Source: Cryomorphaceae bacterium
GTDB lineage: Bacteria; Bacteroidota; Bacteroidia; Flavobacteriales; Schleiferiaceae
Reading direction: 5' to 3'
Assembly (NCBI GenBank): GCA_003566715.1
Contig: PXCF01000144.1
Location: 1-33,462, forward strand
Length of the DNA stretch: 33,462 nt
Numbering within the stretch: the stretch's first letter is position 1; every line of letters starts with the position of its first letter. The notes under the pieces are model-generated. The model did no database searches, had not been told where the DNA came from, and saw only the letters and a list, made by a program, of their open reading frames with translations. This document shows positions 15,519 to 24,729 of this stretch, piece after piece. The position numbers were made by a program, and so were the translations under genes.

Positions 15519-16423
15519 GCATACGCATTGGAACCCGCGATAGCAAACTCGCCCTTTGGCAAGCAGAAGCTGTGGCAAAAAACCTGAATAATATTGGCGT
15601 TCAAACCCAAATTGTTCCCGTTAAAAGTCGCGGCGACCTCGATCTCAAAACGCCGCTTCACCAAATGGGAGGAACCGGTTTGTTTACCAAAGTTTTGGAC
15701 GACATTCTTCTTCAAGGAGATATCGACATTGCCGTTCATTCTCTTAAAGATTACCCCACCGTTTCGCCACAAGGCATCGCCTTGGCTGCGGTATTACCCA
15801 GAGAAGATCACCGTGATCTACTGGTTTACAAAGAAAATACCGATTTTTTATCTCTGGATGAGGCCGTTATTGCCACCGGAAGTATCCGACGCCGAGCGCA
15901 ATGGCTCAATAAGTACCCCACGCACGAATTAACCAATCTTCGCGGCAATGTGCAAACACGCATGCAGAAGTTACAAGACAATCCCTGGCACGGCGCTGTA
16001 TTTGCTAAAGCTGGTTTACTGCGAATGGATATGATACCTGATTCAGCGATGGAGCTGGACTGGATGATACCCGCACCGGCGCAAGGGGTAGTTGGGATTA
16101 CTTGTAAATCAATGGACTTTGATTTGATAGATACACTCCATTCCATCAATCACCAAAAAAGTTGGGATACCAGCATGATGGAACGTGCTTTTCTCAATAC
16201 CCTCGAAGGCGGGTGTTCTGCACCCATTGGCGCTCTGGCAATTAAAAATAGCGGTGGCTATGATTTTCGAGGCGGTGTGTTTTCTCTTGATGGCAAACAT
16301 TCGGTCGTCATAGAACGTCACTATACCGGAGACGACCCTACCAAATTGGGTAAAGATGCGGCCAATGAAGTGTTGGCTAAGGGTGGAATTGCTATAATGA
16401 AGGACATTCGTGAAAACCTATAG
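15515..16423 (+). CDS. hemC: Porphobilinogen deaminase (hydroxymethylbilane synthase)
   Basis: A 302-aa enzyme joining four porphobilinogens into hydroxymethylbilane. Signatures: IRIGTRDSKLALWQAE, SRGDLDLKTPL, FTKVLDDILLQGDIDIAVHSLKDYPT, TGSIRRRAQW, LRGNVQTRMQKL, and Cys234 in EGGCSAPIGA, which carries the dipyrromethane cofactor. Full family length. Its ATG overlaps the hemA stop by four bases (ATGA), and hemD starts inside its 3' end. Confidence 0.96.
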   Translation: MSIRIGTRDSKLALWQAEAVAKNLNNIGVQTQIVPVKSRGDLDLKTPLHQMGGTGLFTKVLDDILLQGDIDIAVHSLKDYPTVSPQGIALAAVLPREDHRDLLVYKENTDFLSLDEAVIATGSIRRRAQWLNKYPTHELTNLRGNVQTRMQKLQDNPWHGAVFAKAGLLRMDMIPDSAMELDWMIPAPAQGVVGITCKSMDFDLIDTLHSINHQKSWDTSMMERAFLNTLEGGCSAPIGALAIKNSGGYDFRGGVFSLDGKHSVVIERHYTGDDPTKLGKDAANEVLAKGGIAIMKDIRENL

Positions 16424-17087
16424 CATACTTTTCAGTAAAGAAGCTACGGATAAGCAACGACAATTGGCTAAAACCTTGGGCTGGTCGATGGATGAAACAC
16501 CGGCACTTAGACCAAGAGCCATGTCGTTACCGGCTTACGAAACGCCCTGGGATCATATGTGGTGGATGATTACTTCGGCCAAGGCCATTCCAGCATTCCA
16601 GCATTACCACGAAATGAAGCCCATTAAAAATATTGCATGTACGGCTCCGGCCGTTCGAGAGCGCTTAGTGAAACTGGGCATTACGCCAAAAATTGCCGCC
16701 TTTAGCGCCGCCGATCTGGCCAAACGCATGACCGTACATAAACCGCACGGTGTGGTTCACTTGTGCGCCAAGCATAGCCGACCGGAAGCCGGTGATATTC
16801 TTCGCGAACATGGCATCGATTACCGCAATATCCCTGTTTATGAAACTGTTCCGGAAAACCACTGCATAACTTGGAAGGATTTTGACGCCTGGGTGGTGCT
16901 GAGTCCACGTTCCATCGAGGCTTTTGTATGCCAACTCCCGCCGAGAGAAATGCCCGTAGCTGCCATCGGACCAACCACCGAAGAAGCACTGAAACATCAC
17001 GGTTTTACCCGTATTTTTGTCCCTTCTAAACCAGATATAGATCTTTTAATACCAGAATTCGATGCCTACCTCAGAGATAAAAAATGA
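16410..17087 (+). CDS. hemD: Uroporphyrinogen-III synthase
   Basis: A 225-aa enzyme that closes hydroxymethylbilane with inversion of ring D. HemD is poorly conserved; here the two-domain layout, [55 protein letters not shown] and [16 protein letters not shown] fit the family. The start is a GTG overlapping hemC by 14 bases; an in-frame stop 12 bases upstream rules out a longer frame and no ATG is nearby. Position between hemC and hemE supports the call. Confidence 0.9.
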   Translation: MKTYSILFSKEATDKQRQLAKTLGWSMDETPALRPRAMSLPAYETPWDHMWWMITSAKAIPAFQHYHEMKPIKNIACTAPAVRERLVKLGITPKIAAFSAADLAKRMTVHKPHGVVHLCAKHSRPEAGDILREHGIDYRNIPVYETVPENHCITWKDFDAWVVLSPRSIEAFVCQLPPREMPVAAIGPTTEEALKHHGFTRIFVPSKPDIDLLIPEFDAYLRDKK

Positions 17088-18099
17088 CTTGTTTTTGCGT
17101 ACATTGCGCGGAGAGAAAGTAGAACGTCCACCCGTTTGGATGATGAGACAAGCCGGGAGATATTTGCCGGACTTTATGAAGCTCAAGGAAAAGTATCCTT
17201 TTTTTGAGCGGGTGCAAAATCCGGAATTGGCCACGGAAATAACGGTCATGCCCATCGATCAAGTGGGGGTAGATACCGCCATTTTGTTTTCCGATATTTT
17301 GGTGATTCCTCAAGCCATGAACTGCGAAGTACAGATGGTTCCCGGTAGAGGGCCGGTTATCCCAAATCCCATACGCAAGATGAGCGATGTGGAGGCCTTG
17401 ATTACGCCACCAGCTGCCGATGCACTTGACTACGTAATGAAAGCCATCAAGCATACCAAACAGGTGCTCGACAACCGCGTGCCATTGATTGGATTTGCTG
17501 GTTCTCCTTGGACCATTTTGTGTTATATGGTCGAAGGTCACGGGTCCAAAGACTTCAGTACGGCCAAAGGATTTTGTTTCTCTCAACCGGAAGCGGCCAA
17601 GGCACTTTTGCAGAAAATAACCGATATTACCATCGATTACCTCAAAGCCAAAGTAGCTGCCGGATGCGATGTCATCCAGGTATTTGATTCATGGGGTGGA
17701 TTGTTGAGTCCGGCTGATTACAACGTTTGGTCCATGCCTTATATGAACCAAATAGCCAAAGCCATTAAGCCTTTGGCTCCGGTGATTTTATTTGGCAAAG
17801 GGTGTTGGTTTGCCTTGAACGACTACAAGGCAGCAGGCGCTTCTGCCATCGGAGTTGACTGGACTTTGTCACCCGATAAAGCAAGAGCCATTGTAGGTAA
17901 CGAAACCGTCCTTCAGGGCAATTTTGACCCATCAAAACTATTGTCGCCCATTCCCGTCATTGAAAAGGAAGTGAAAGCCATGATCGATGGCTTTGGCCCC
18001 CAGCATTACATTGCCAATCTCGGACATGGAATTTTACCCAATATTCCGGTGGACCACGCTAAAGCCTTTGTTAATGCGGTAAAAAACTACCGTTCATGA
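17062..18099 (+). CDS. hemE: Uroporphyrinogen decarboxylase
   Basis: A 345-aa enzyme removing four carboxyl groups from uroporphyrinogen III to give coproporphyrinogen III. Signatures: [16 protein letters not shown] (substrate-binding Arg residues), [16 protein letters not shown] with the catalytic Asp, [29 protein letters not shown], and [20 protein letters not shown]. Length is normal. The ATG at 17062 overlaps hemD by 26 bases. An internal start is unlikely because [18 protein letters not shown] is conserved near the N-terminus. Confidence 0.96.
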   Translation: MPTSEIKNDLFLRTLRGEKVERPPVWMMRQAGRYLPDFMKLKEKYPFFERVQNPELATEITVMPIDQVGVDTAILFSDILVIPQAMNCEVQMVPGRGPVIPNPIRKMSDVEALITPPAADALDYVMKAIKHTKQVLDNRVPLIGFAGSPWTILCYMVEGHGSKDFSTAKGFCFSQPEAAKALLQKITDITIDYLKAKVAAGCDVIQVFDSWGGLLSPADYNVWSMPYMNQIAKAIKPLAPVILFGKGCWFALNDYKAAGASAIGVDWTLSPDKARAIVGNETVLQGNFDPSKLLSPIPVIEKEVKAMIDGFGPQHYIANLGHGILPNIPVDHAKAFVNAVKNYRS

Positions 18100-19013
18100 G
18101 CATACGCGAGTCCTTTACCGAGTACATCCACCAATTGCAAGACGACATCTGTGCACAGTTGGAGTCGGTAGGAGGTGGCGCAAGGTTTAGAGAAGACGCT
18201 TGGGATAGGCCTGGTGGCGGTGGCGGCAAAACCCGCATTATGAGAGGCGACTCGGTCTTTGAAAAAGGCGGCGTGAATACTTCGGTGGTACACGGCAAGT
18301 TGCCACCGGTAATGCAAGAGCGGTTGGGCGTAAAGCACGAAGATTTCTTTGCCTGTGGCATATCATTGGTCATTCACCCGGCCAATCCGCACGTGCCGAC
18401 CGTTCATGCCAACTTTCGTTTTTTCGAATTGTACGACGACAAGGGAAATCCTGTAGATCGATGGTTTGGCGGAGGTTCGGACTTGACGCCCTATTACTAC
18501 CAAAAAGAAGATGTCGTGCACTTTCACCGTACCTTAAAACAGGCAGCAGACGCTTTTGGACCGGAATATTACCCGATGTATAAGCGCGAGTGCGACAAGT
18601 ACTTTTTCAATACCCATCGCAATGAAAATCGCGGGGTAGGTGGGGTGTTTTTTGATTATCTCAAGGCCGATGAATCGCGTGATGATCACTTTTGGTTGGA
18701 CTTCACCAAGGCCATGGGCAATGCGTTTTTACCGGCGTATATTCCCATTGTGGAGCGAAGAAAAGAAGATGAATTTACCGAAGATCAGCGCGAATGGCAG
18801 CAAATACGTCGCGGAAGGTACGTGGAGTTTAACCTCATTCACGACCGAGGCACGTTGTTTGGCTTAAAGACCAACGGCCGCATAGAATCCATTTTGATGA
18901 GTTTACCGGCATTGGCACGCTGGGAATACGATCATCATCCAGAACTTGGTTCGGAAGAAGCGCTCTTGTTGGAAGCACTGAAGCCACGCGACTGGATTAA
19001 TAACCCATTATAA
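18096..19013 (+). CDS. hemF: Oxygen-dependent coproporphyrinogen-III oxidase
   Basis: A 305-aa aerobic enzyme converting coproporphyrinogen III to protoporphyrinogen IX with O2. Signatures: [70 protein letters not shown], and [34 protein letters not shown]. Its use instead of the radical-SAM HemN indicates aerobic life. ATGA overlap with hemE; hemB follows by 11 bases. Confidence 0.97.
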   Translation: MSIRESFTEYIHQLQDDICAQLESVGGGARFREDAWDRPGGGGGKTRIMRGDSVFEKGGVNTSVVHGKLPPVMQERLGVKHEDFFACGISLVIHPANPHVPTVHANFRFFELYDDKGNPVDRWFGGGSDLTPYYYQKEDVVHFHRTLKQAADAFGPEYYPMYKRECDKYFFNTHRNENRGVGGVFFDYLKADESRDDHFWLDFTKAMGNAFLPAYIPIVERRKEDEFTEDQREWQQIRRGRYVEFNLIHDRGTLFGLKTNGRIESILMSLPALARWEYDHHPELGSEEALLLEALKPRDWINNPL

Positions 19014-19024
19014 ACGAATCACAT

Positions 19025-19999
19025 ATGGAATTCCCGTATACCAGAAACCGAATTTTGCGTCAATCGGCGGCCATTAGAGAGATGGTACGAGAAACCCACT
19101 TACACGCTTCTGATTTTATCGTGCCTTTGTTCATCATCGAGGGCAGCAGTCAGCGCGAAGAAATTGCTTCCATGCCGGGTTACTATCGGATGACGCTAGA
19201 CCTCATTGAAGCCGAGGTAAAAGAGTTGTGGCAGATGGGACTTAAATCGGTATTGTTGTTTGTAAAAGTGCCGGATTCGTTAAAAGACAATGCCGGTACA
19301 GAAGCCCTCAACGACGATGGATTGATGCAGCGCGCCATCCGAGTGATTCGTCAGACGGTACCCGATATGTTGGTGATGACAGACGTGGCTCTAGATCCGT
19401 ATTCTTCCTATGGCCATGATGGCATCGTGGTAGACGGTAAAATTATCAACGACGCCACTGCAGAGGTGTTGGGGGAAATGGCCGCCAGTCATGCAAGAGT
19501 AGGGGCACAGTTTGTAGCGCCCTCAGATATGATGGATGGCCGAATCGCCATGATACGCGAGTCGCTAGAAGCCGAGCGTTTTCACAACGTGGGCATTATG
19601 GCCTATAGTGCTAAGTACGCCTCTTGTTGTTACGGGCCATTTAGAGATGCCTTGGATTCGGCACCCGGTTTTGGCGATAAAAAGACCTATCAAATGGATC
19701 CTGCCAACGGAAGAGAAGCCGAACGCGAGGCATTGATGGACGTAAACGAAGGCGCCGATATCATTATGGTAAAACCCGCCATGATGTACCTAGATATCAT
19801 TCGTCGATTGCGCACGAAGATGACACATCCCATTTCGGCTTATCAAGTTAGTGGCGAGTACGCCATGATTAAAGCAGCCGGAGAGAAGGGGTGGTTGGAT
19901 GAAGAGGCTGCCATGATGGAATCGGTATTGAGTATTAAGCGTGCCGGTGCAGATTTGATCGCTTCATATTTTGCCAAAACGATCGCCTCAAAGTTATAA
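19025..19999 (+). CDS. hemB: Delta-aminolevulinic acid dehydratase (porphobilinogen synthase)
   Basis: A 324-aa enzyme condensing two 5-aminolevulinates to porphobilinogen. Schiff-base lysines are Lys197 (YSAKYASCC) and Lys250 (IIMVKPAMMYLDI). The active-site metal loop, three cysteines in the zinc enzymes, reads DVALDPYSSYGHDG, that is Ala122, Asp124, Asp132: the Cys-less, magnesium-type class. The usual SHGH is SYGH. YASCCYGPF replaces the more common YASxFYGPF. Last gene of the hem operon; no terminator is obvious in the 86-base gap before the lipoprotein gene, so read-through to the terminator at 20611 is possible. Confidence 0.96.
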   Translation: MEFPYTRNRILRQSAAIREMVRETHLHASDFIVPLFIIEGSSQREEIASMPGYYRMTLDLIEAEVKELWQMGLKSVLLFVKVPDSLKDNAGTEALNDDGLMQRAIRVIRQTVPDMLVMTDVALDPYSSYGHDGIVVDGKIINDATAEVLGEMAASHARVGAQFVAPSDMMDGRIAMIRESLEAERFHNVGIMAYSAKYASCCYGPFRDALDSAPGFGDKKTYQMDPANGREAEREALMDVNEGADIIMVKPAMMYLDIIRRLRTKMTHPISAYQVSGEYAMIKAAGEKGWLDEEAAMMESVLSIKRAGADLIASYFAKTIASKL

Positions 20000-20085
20000 G
20001 TCCATTTATATTCGGTGGTATGTTTATTGATTGAAAATAAATATTCATCGTCTGAAAAGGCATAACCTAATTAAACAATAATAAC

Positions 20086-20589
20086 ATGAAGAAAGCATTG
20101 CTATTTTTAGTTGTGGGACTAGGCATTATGGGATGCCGTAGAGAAGGTCCGGAAGGCCCTCCAGGCCCTCCGGGTGCACCGGCATCGTTTACCATACTTG
20201 ATATCACCGTTCAGCCACAAGACTGGATGCCATTTGGCGAAGCAGAGGAACCGGATTTTCAGTGGACTGCTGGTTTTGATGCGCCGGAAATTTCACAAAG
20301 AGTATTTAACGAAGCTTTAGTTATTGGGTATCTCATTGATAATGGTGTGGCATTTATACTACCTAATACCATTAATTTTGAGGTCTTTACAAGAGAGTTC
20401 AGTATGATTCATGCTGTAGGCGTGGTAGAGTTTATTGTCAAAGACAGTGATTTAAAATCTACCCCTCCCGAGGGGCCTATTAATTACCGCGTGTACATCA
20501 TCGATGCACAAGCGAGAGTTGACGGTATGGAAGACTGGGAATTGGAAGAAATGGAGCAATATGTGGAAATGATGAACGACGAAGAATAA
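20086..20589 (+). CDS. Lipoprotein with a short collagen-like segment
   Basis: A 167-aa lipoprotein. The signal peptide ends in a lipobox GIMGC, so Cys17 would be lipidated. Straight after it comes a collagen-like Gly-X-Y stretch (GPEGPPGPPGAPA), often seen as a stalk just after the anchor in Bacteroidota lipoproteins. The rest is an acidic globular domain ending in many Glu/Asp (EEMEQYVEMMNDEE). No enzyme motif is visible. It lies between hemB and a strong terminator. Confidence 0.8.
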   Translation: MKKALLFLVVGLGIMGCRREGPEGPPGPPGAPASFTILDITVQPQDWMPFGEAEEPDFQWTAGFDAPEISQRVFNEALVIGYLIDNGVAFILPNTINFEVFTREFSMIHAVGVVEFIVKDSDLKSTPPEGPINYRVYIIDAQARVDGMEDWELEEMEQYVEMMNDEE

Positions 20590-20610
20590 GCACTATCGTT
20601 CAAAATAAAT

Positions 20611-20645
20611 AAAAAGAGCCACTCATCGAGTGGCTCTTTTTATTT
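20611..20645. terminator. Bidirectional rho-independent terminator
   Basis: AAAAAGAGCCACTC pairs perfectly with GAGTGGCTCTTTTT around a three-base loop. It serves the lipoprotein gene on the plus strand and the convergent T9SS cargo gene on the minus strand. Confidence 0.92.
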
Positions 20646-20660
20646 TGAATTTACAATAGA

Positions 20661-22079
20661 TTATTTGAGAAGAATCTTTTTATGCGACTGCTGGTTGCCG
20701 TCATTAAAAATAATGGTGTAAAGCCCTCTCGATAGTTGAGTTACGTCAATCACAGTTTTGTCGTTTCCGTTGATGTTATTGATCAATACGGTGCGGCCTT
20801 GCATGTCTATCACACGATACGTTATATCGCGTTGGGGGGTGTTCCATTCAATGAAAACCTCCGAACTGGCCGGGTTGGGATAGACGTTTGGTGACAATGA
20901 TTCTTGTTGTGTAAAAGTGCGATTGCTAAGTGTGGTTTGTTCGGCAAACATGGCCACATTGTCGTAACGGTTATTGCCGTTGATTTGATTGGTGTTGCCG
21001 TCCCAAGTAATTCTTACCTTGAAGTTTGGATTGTTATTTACGGTAGTAATGCCTCTAAAATCAAAGGTAAAGGTTTGGTAGTTTTCAGAAATGGAAACTT
21101 GTCTGACGGCCAAACCGGTGGTGTCGTAATTTACACCATCAACGCTATAGGCAATGTTGTTGAACAACATGCCGCTTCCTGAACGTTTAACGTCATAAAC
21201 CAGATAGATATCGGAAGACTGATCAGTAGGAAGGTCAATAATAAGGGCACGATTAAACGATGGGTTTCTCACGCGAAGCGCAGCGCCCGGAGGTTCATTT
21301 AACTGCAAGTTTAGCGATGAACCGGGTGTATAGTCATCCACATAACCATCGCCTACACCCACATAACTGATTTCTGGAGTGGTATTGGGAACCAGTGTGT
21401 AGTCGGCTGCGATGGGGTTATCTTCTCTCCCGCTAAGCGTGTTAAAGTGCCAATAGTGCACCAAAGCATCCGAAGGAGGGGGTGCGGTTGTTGATTGACC
21501 TTCAATAACAATGTTGTCGAAGCGGTTATTGCCGGATATGTTTGAAGAACCATTAAAAAACTGAATGCGCACCATAAAGTCGGGATTGTCGTTGACATCG
21601 GAAATGGCCGAAAAGTCATAGCTCTCCACGGCATAATCCGTCCCTACAGTAATACTGTCGGCAAAAGGCGCGGCATTAGACCAATTGTTCCCCCCGTCTA
21701 CAGAGAAAGATAAAAACTGCGTTTGCGCACCATTATTGGTTCTTTTTACGGCATAACTAAAAACAATATCCTCGTGATCATTGGTTGGCAAGGGAATGAT
21801 TAATTCTCTTAAATCGGATGGGTTCCTCACGCGCAGTCCATTTCCTGGAACCTGTCCTTGGCGAAGGTTCAGATCGTCGCCGTCACTCACATCATCCATA
21901 TAGCCGGGGCCGGTTCCGGGATAAGTGATTTCCGGAGCAGTGCTAGACAAAGAGTAATCTGCCGGCACAGCACCAACACTGTCGTTGAGATTGTTGAAGT
22001 GCCAATAGTGAATGATGTTTTGTGCATTCATTGACAATACAAGGAACGTCAAGATGAAAAGTGTAAAATATTTTCTCAT
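20661..22079 (-). CDS. Secreted protein with two tandem repeat domains and a T9SS type A sorting domain
   Basis: A 472-aa exported protein. Signal peptide at 1-19 (YFTLFILTFLVLSMNAQ). Two homologous domains of about 180 residues follow, each starting HYWHFN and sharing DY(S/T)L, APEITY/TPEISY, GYMDD/GYVDD, LRVRNPS, LIIPLPT/LIIDLPT and NNRFDN/NNRYDN. A type A sorting domain closes the protein (VYPNPASSEVFIEWNT...SRGLYTIIF...KKILLK), so it is secreted by the type IX system. The frame extends to 22115 but the ATG at 22079 starts the signal peptide. The domains resemble jelly-roll modules in cell-surface proteins; activity is unknown. Confidence 0.85.
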   Translation of the reverse strand: MRKYFTLFILTFLVLSMNAQNIIHYWHFNNLNDSVGAVPADYSLSSTAPEITYPGTGPGYMDDVSDGDDLNLRQGQVPGNGLRVRNPSDLRELIIPLPTNDHEDIVFSYAVKRTNNGAQTQFLSFSVDGGNNWSNAAPFADSITVGTDYAVESYDFSAISDVNDNPDFMVRIQFFNGSSNISGNNRFDNIVIEGQSTTAPPPSDALVHYWHFNTLSGREDNPIAADYTLVPNTTPEISYVGVGDGYVDDYTPGSSLNLQLNEPPGAALRVRNPSFNRALIIDLPTDQSSDIYLVYDVKRSGSGMLFNNIAYSVDGVNYDTTGLAVRQVSISENYQTFTFDFRGITTVNNNPNFKVRITWDGNTNQINGNNRYDNVAMFAEQTTLSNRTFTQQESLSPNVYPNPASSEVFIEWNTPQRDITYRVIDMQGRTVLINNINGNDKTVIDVTQLSRGLYTIIFNDGNQQSHKKILLK

Positions 22080-22097
22080 GGTTGTTAAGACTTTCTG

Positions 22098-22105
22098 CAA
22101 AAATA
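22098..22105 (-). promoter_or_regulatory. -7 element for the T9SS cargo gene
   Basis: TATTTTTG on the minus strand, an exact TAnnTTTG, 18 bases before the ATG; no TTG was seen at the -33 position. The rest of the 22106-22315 gap is AT-rich with nothing else clear. Confidence 0.4.
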
Positions 22106-22315
22106 GTGGACGCATGGTTGTTACATAAATTTAAAAGACACCAAATAATTACCCCTAAGTTAAATTTTGTATTTTACATGGATGTGGGTGCTTGTGTTAA
22201 TGGCACGATATTTCTATAGTTTGATGCAAATTAACAGGTCTTATTTGTTGATTACTTTAATTGTTGTGTACCTTTACCCTTATTGCGTAATTTGTCTAAC
22301 TAGAAGACATTTTTA

Positions 22316-23041
22316 ATGAAGTGGCTGTTTATTTTCCTTCTGTTTTCTTCTATGCTCTACAGTCAAAACGGAACTGTGTGGGGTGTTGTCGTTAATGTGG
22401 AGGGCACGACTCTCTCGGAAGTTCACGTGGTAAATAAACACTCCACGAAGGGGACCATAACCAATGTCAATGGTCGCTTTAGACTCAGTGCTCAAGTTGA
22501 TGATACCCTAGTGTTTTCGCTCTTGTCTCACAAATATTTATATTACCGCGTTAAGCAGTCAGATTTTGACAATCCTTTGAAAATCACCCTCAAAAAGGAA
22601 GAGTTTTTATTGGACGAGGTTAGCATCTTTTCCTATAAGCTGACCAGTAATGAACCCAAGGCGATGAAGCTGAGAAAGCCTGCTGTGCCCGAAGATGAGG
22701 ATATCCGAGAGCCTGGTTTGCCATCTCCAGCCGGATTGGCCAATCCCATTGATGCCGTTTACCAGGCATTTAGCAAGCGTATAAAGCAATTGAAAATTCT
22801 TGAAGAGTACAAAGTACGCGATCGCTTTCAAAACAAACTGGAAGAAGGTAACAACCGCGCAATTTTGATGCGGGTAACAGGCATGTCACAAGAAGAGTTA
22901 AAGCCCTTTTTGTTTTTTTGTCAGATGGGCCCCGACTTTATCGCCTCGGCAACGGATTATGAGTTGTTGATCTCCTTGTTGGTGTGTTACAAAGAGTATG
23001 TGCATAATAGGGAGATGCAGGAGTACATGTCTGATTATTGA
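22316..23041 (+). CDS. Exported protein with carboxypeptidase-regulatory-like domain
   Basis: A 241-aa protein with a signal peptide (1-17, cleaved near MLYSQ) and a CarboxypepD_reg-like beta-sandwich at about 19-95: GVVVNVEGTTLSEVHVVN, KGTITNVNGRFRLSAQVDDTLVFSLLSHKY. This module is usually found at the N-terminus of TonB-dependent receptors; here it is followed by only about 145 residues of helical, charged sequence and no barrel. It may be a small periplasmic or outer-membrane-associated protein of the common Bacteroidota type. The stop codon is the first three bases of a dispersed repeat. Confidence 0.72.
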   Translation: MKWLFIFLLFSSMLYSQNGTVWGVVVNVEGTTLSEVHVVNKHSTKGTITNVNGRFRLSAQVDDTLVFSLLSHKYLYYRVKQSDFDNPLKITLKKEEFLLDEVSIFSYKLTSNEPKAMKLRKPAVPEDEDIREPGLPSPAGLANPIDAVYQAFSKRIKQLKILEEYKVRDRFQNKLEEGNNRAILMRVTGMSQEELKPFLFFCQMGPDFIASATDYELLISLLVCYKEYVHNREMQEYMSDY

Positions 23042-23071
23042 TTGTGGCTTTCTATAATGTCCGATGGCTGC
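23039..23071 (+). repeat. Second, truncated copy of the prc-associated dispersed repeat
   Basis: Matches 3822-3854 at 30 of 33 bases (TGATTGTGNCTTTCTATAA then GTCCGATNGCTGC). As at prc, it starts exactly at the stop codon. The hairpin-rich part is missing; instead a GGTGTT/AACACC inverted repeat lies at about 23076-23099. Confidence 0.7.
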
Positions 23072-23111
23072 TGTTGGTGTTATCCCCCAGCAAAACACCC
23101 CGCATTCAAAT

Positions 23112-23139
23112 AAAAAAAAGGGTCAGCAAAAGCTGACCC
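23112..23139 (-). terminator. Rho-independent terminator of icd
   Basis: On the minus strand GGGTCAGC, TTTT, GCTGACCC, then eight T's, starting eight bases past the icd stop. Confidence 0.92.
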
Positions 23140-23146
23140 ATACAGA

Positions 23147-24577
23147 TTATTGTCCTTGTCCCATTGAGAAGGCCTTGACCCCGTCAAACTGATAGAGGTG
23201 TTCGGTCTTGATGATGTCGATGCCATTTTTGTGGCAAATTTCCAGTGTTTTATGAATCAATTCATACGTGATGGGTGTGGCGCTCATGAAGCGGCAACGC
23301 CAGTGGTCGGTACAAAATGTTTCGTCAAATCCGTTGGGATATACCTTGATGCCGCGGTTGGTAATCATGGTAAGTGGCAGTTCGTCGGTGCCAATTTCTG
23401 CCAATTTATCTCCCAGTTCATCGGGGTTTTTACCTTCCCAGTAAACGAAGATGTCGGAACCGAGTAATTCGCGCTTTTTGGCTTTGGGGCGAACGGGTTC
23501 AGGCACACTGATGGCGCTGTTTTTAGGGAAGCTTGCCTCAGCAAAGTGGTTGGGTTTTTTGCCGAGATTGTTGACAACCGCTTCAGCAAATTCTTTAGTG
23601 CCTACCTTTTGCTTACTCACTTGAGGATTATAGATGTCTGCCGTGTGAAGACCTTCTTCGATGGTGGTTAACCAAGCGTTTTGAATGGTTTCGGCAATGT
23701 CGCTCATGCCTATGTGCTGAAGCATCAACAAGGCTCCTTGTAACAAACCACTGGGGTTAGCAATGTTTTTTCCGGAAATATCCGGCGCAGAACCGTGAAT
23801 GGCTTCAAACATAGCGTAGTTCATGCCAATGTTGGATGATCCGGCCAAGCCAACCGAACCGGAAATTTGTCCGGTGATATCGGAAATGATATCGCCGTAA
23901 AGGTTAGGCATAACCACTACGTCGAAGTTTTCTGGGGTGTCAGCAATACGGGCGGCCCCAATATCTACAATAAAGTGATCGTTTTTGATGTCCGGATACT
24001 CAGGTGCTATTTCGTCAAAGATTTTGTGAAACATGCCATCGGTCAGTTTCATGATGTTGTCTTTTGAGAAACAGGTTACACGCTTGCGGTTGTTGGCACG
24101 CGCATATTCAAATGCGTAGCGAATGATTTTTTCGCAGCCCGGACGAGAGATGAGTTTAAGGCACTGGGTAACCTCTGGGGTTTGTTGGTGCTCAATACCG
24201 GCGTAGAGGTCTTCTTCGTTTTCTCGAATGATGACCAAATCCATTGACGGGTGAAGTGTTTCTACAAACGGATGGTATCCGCGGCAAGGACGAACATTAG
24301 AAAACAAACCGAGTGTTTTTCTCAAGGTAACATTCAAGCTTTTGTAGCCGCCGCCTTGAGGTGTGGTGATGGGTGCCTTGAGAAATATTTTGTTTTTGGC
24401 AATAATATCCCAGTCTTCAGGGGCGATTCCCGAAGTGTGGCCAGCTTCATAAGCTTCTTTGCCTACGGTAATTTCATCGTAAGCTATTGGTGCTTTTGCG
24501 GCTTCAAGAATGGACAGAACGGCGTCCATAATTTCGGGTCCGATACCGTCGCCCTTGGCTATGGTTACTCTTTTCAT
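23147..24577 (-). CDS. icd: Isocitrate dehydrogenase, Thermus-like type with C-terminal extension
   Basis: A 476-aa TCA-cycle enzyme oxidising isocitrate to 2-oxoglutarate. The catalytic part (about 1-340) has IAKGDGIGPEIM, the substrate-binding SLNVTLRKTLGLFSNVRP, IIRENEEDLYAGIEH, MPNLYGDIISDITGQISGSVGLAGSSNIG and the cofactor region FEAIHGSAPDISGKNIANPSG. A C-terminal domain of about 130 residues (SDIFVYWEGKNPDELGDKL...) is the extension of the Thermus-type NADP enzymes, replacing the monomeric form found in some relatives. Cofactor preference for NADP is inferred from the subtype. Divergent from panB. Confidence 0.9.
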   Translation of the reverse strand: MKRVTIAKGDGIGPEIMDAVLSILEAAKAPIAYDEITVGKEAYEAGHTSGIAPEDWDIIAKNKIFLKAPITTPQGGGYKSLNVTLRKTLGLFSNVRPCRGYHPFVETLHPSMDLVIIRENEEDLYAGIEHQQTPEVTQCLKLISRPGCEKIIRYAFEYARANNRKRVTCFSKDNIMKLTDGMFHKIFDEIAPEYPDIKNDHFIVDIGAARIADTPENFDVVVMPNLYGDIISDITGQISGSVGLAGSSNIGMNYAMFEAIHGSAPDISGKNIANPSGLLQGALLMLQHIGMSDIAETIQNAWLTTIEEGLHTADIYNPQVSKQKVGTKEFAEAVVNNLGKKPNHFAEASFPKNSAISVPEPVRPKAKKRELLGSDIFVYWEGKNPDELGDKLAEIGTDELPLTMITNRGIKVYPNGFDETFCTDHWRCRFMSATPITYELIHKTLEICHKNGIDIIKTEHLYQFDGVKAFSMGQGQ

Positions 24578-24671
24578 AATGGTTTAGTTTATATTAAGGT
24601 GTGCAATTTTTTAAGTATATCAATAAGACCATGATAGCCTTTTTTTATTTCAGCGGAGCAAAGAAACAACG

Positions 24672-24707
24672 CAAAGTTATTTTGATGGATAAAAATCCAT
24701 AGCTTTG
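24672..24707. promoter_or_regulatory. Divergent -7 elements of icd and panB flanking a palindrome
   Basis: CAAAGTTA at 24672-24679 reads TAACTTTG on the minus strand (icd side, about 95-base leader) and TAGCTTTG at 24700-24707 is on the plus strand (panB side, 22 bases before its ATG). Both are exact TAnnTTTG. Between them sits ATGGAT-AAAA-ATCCAT (24685-24700), a perfect inverted repeat where both -33 regions would lie. Confidence 0.45.
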
Positions 24708-24729
24708 TCGTTTAAATAAATCTAAAAGT

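Noticed and set aside
17071-17586. Minus-strand 171-aa ORF
   Set aside because: Antisense shadow of hemE.
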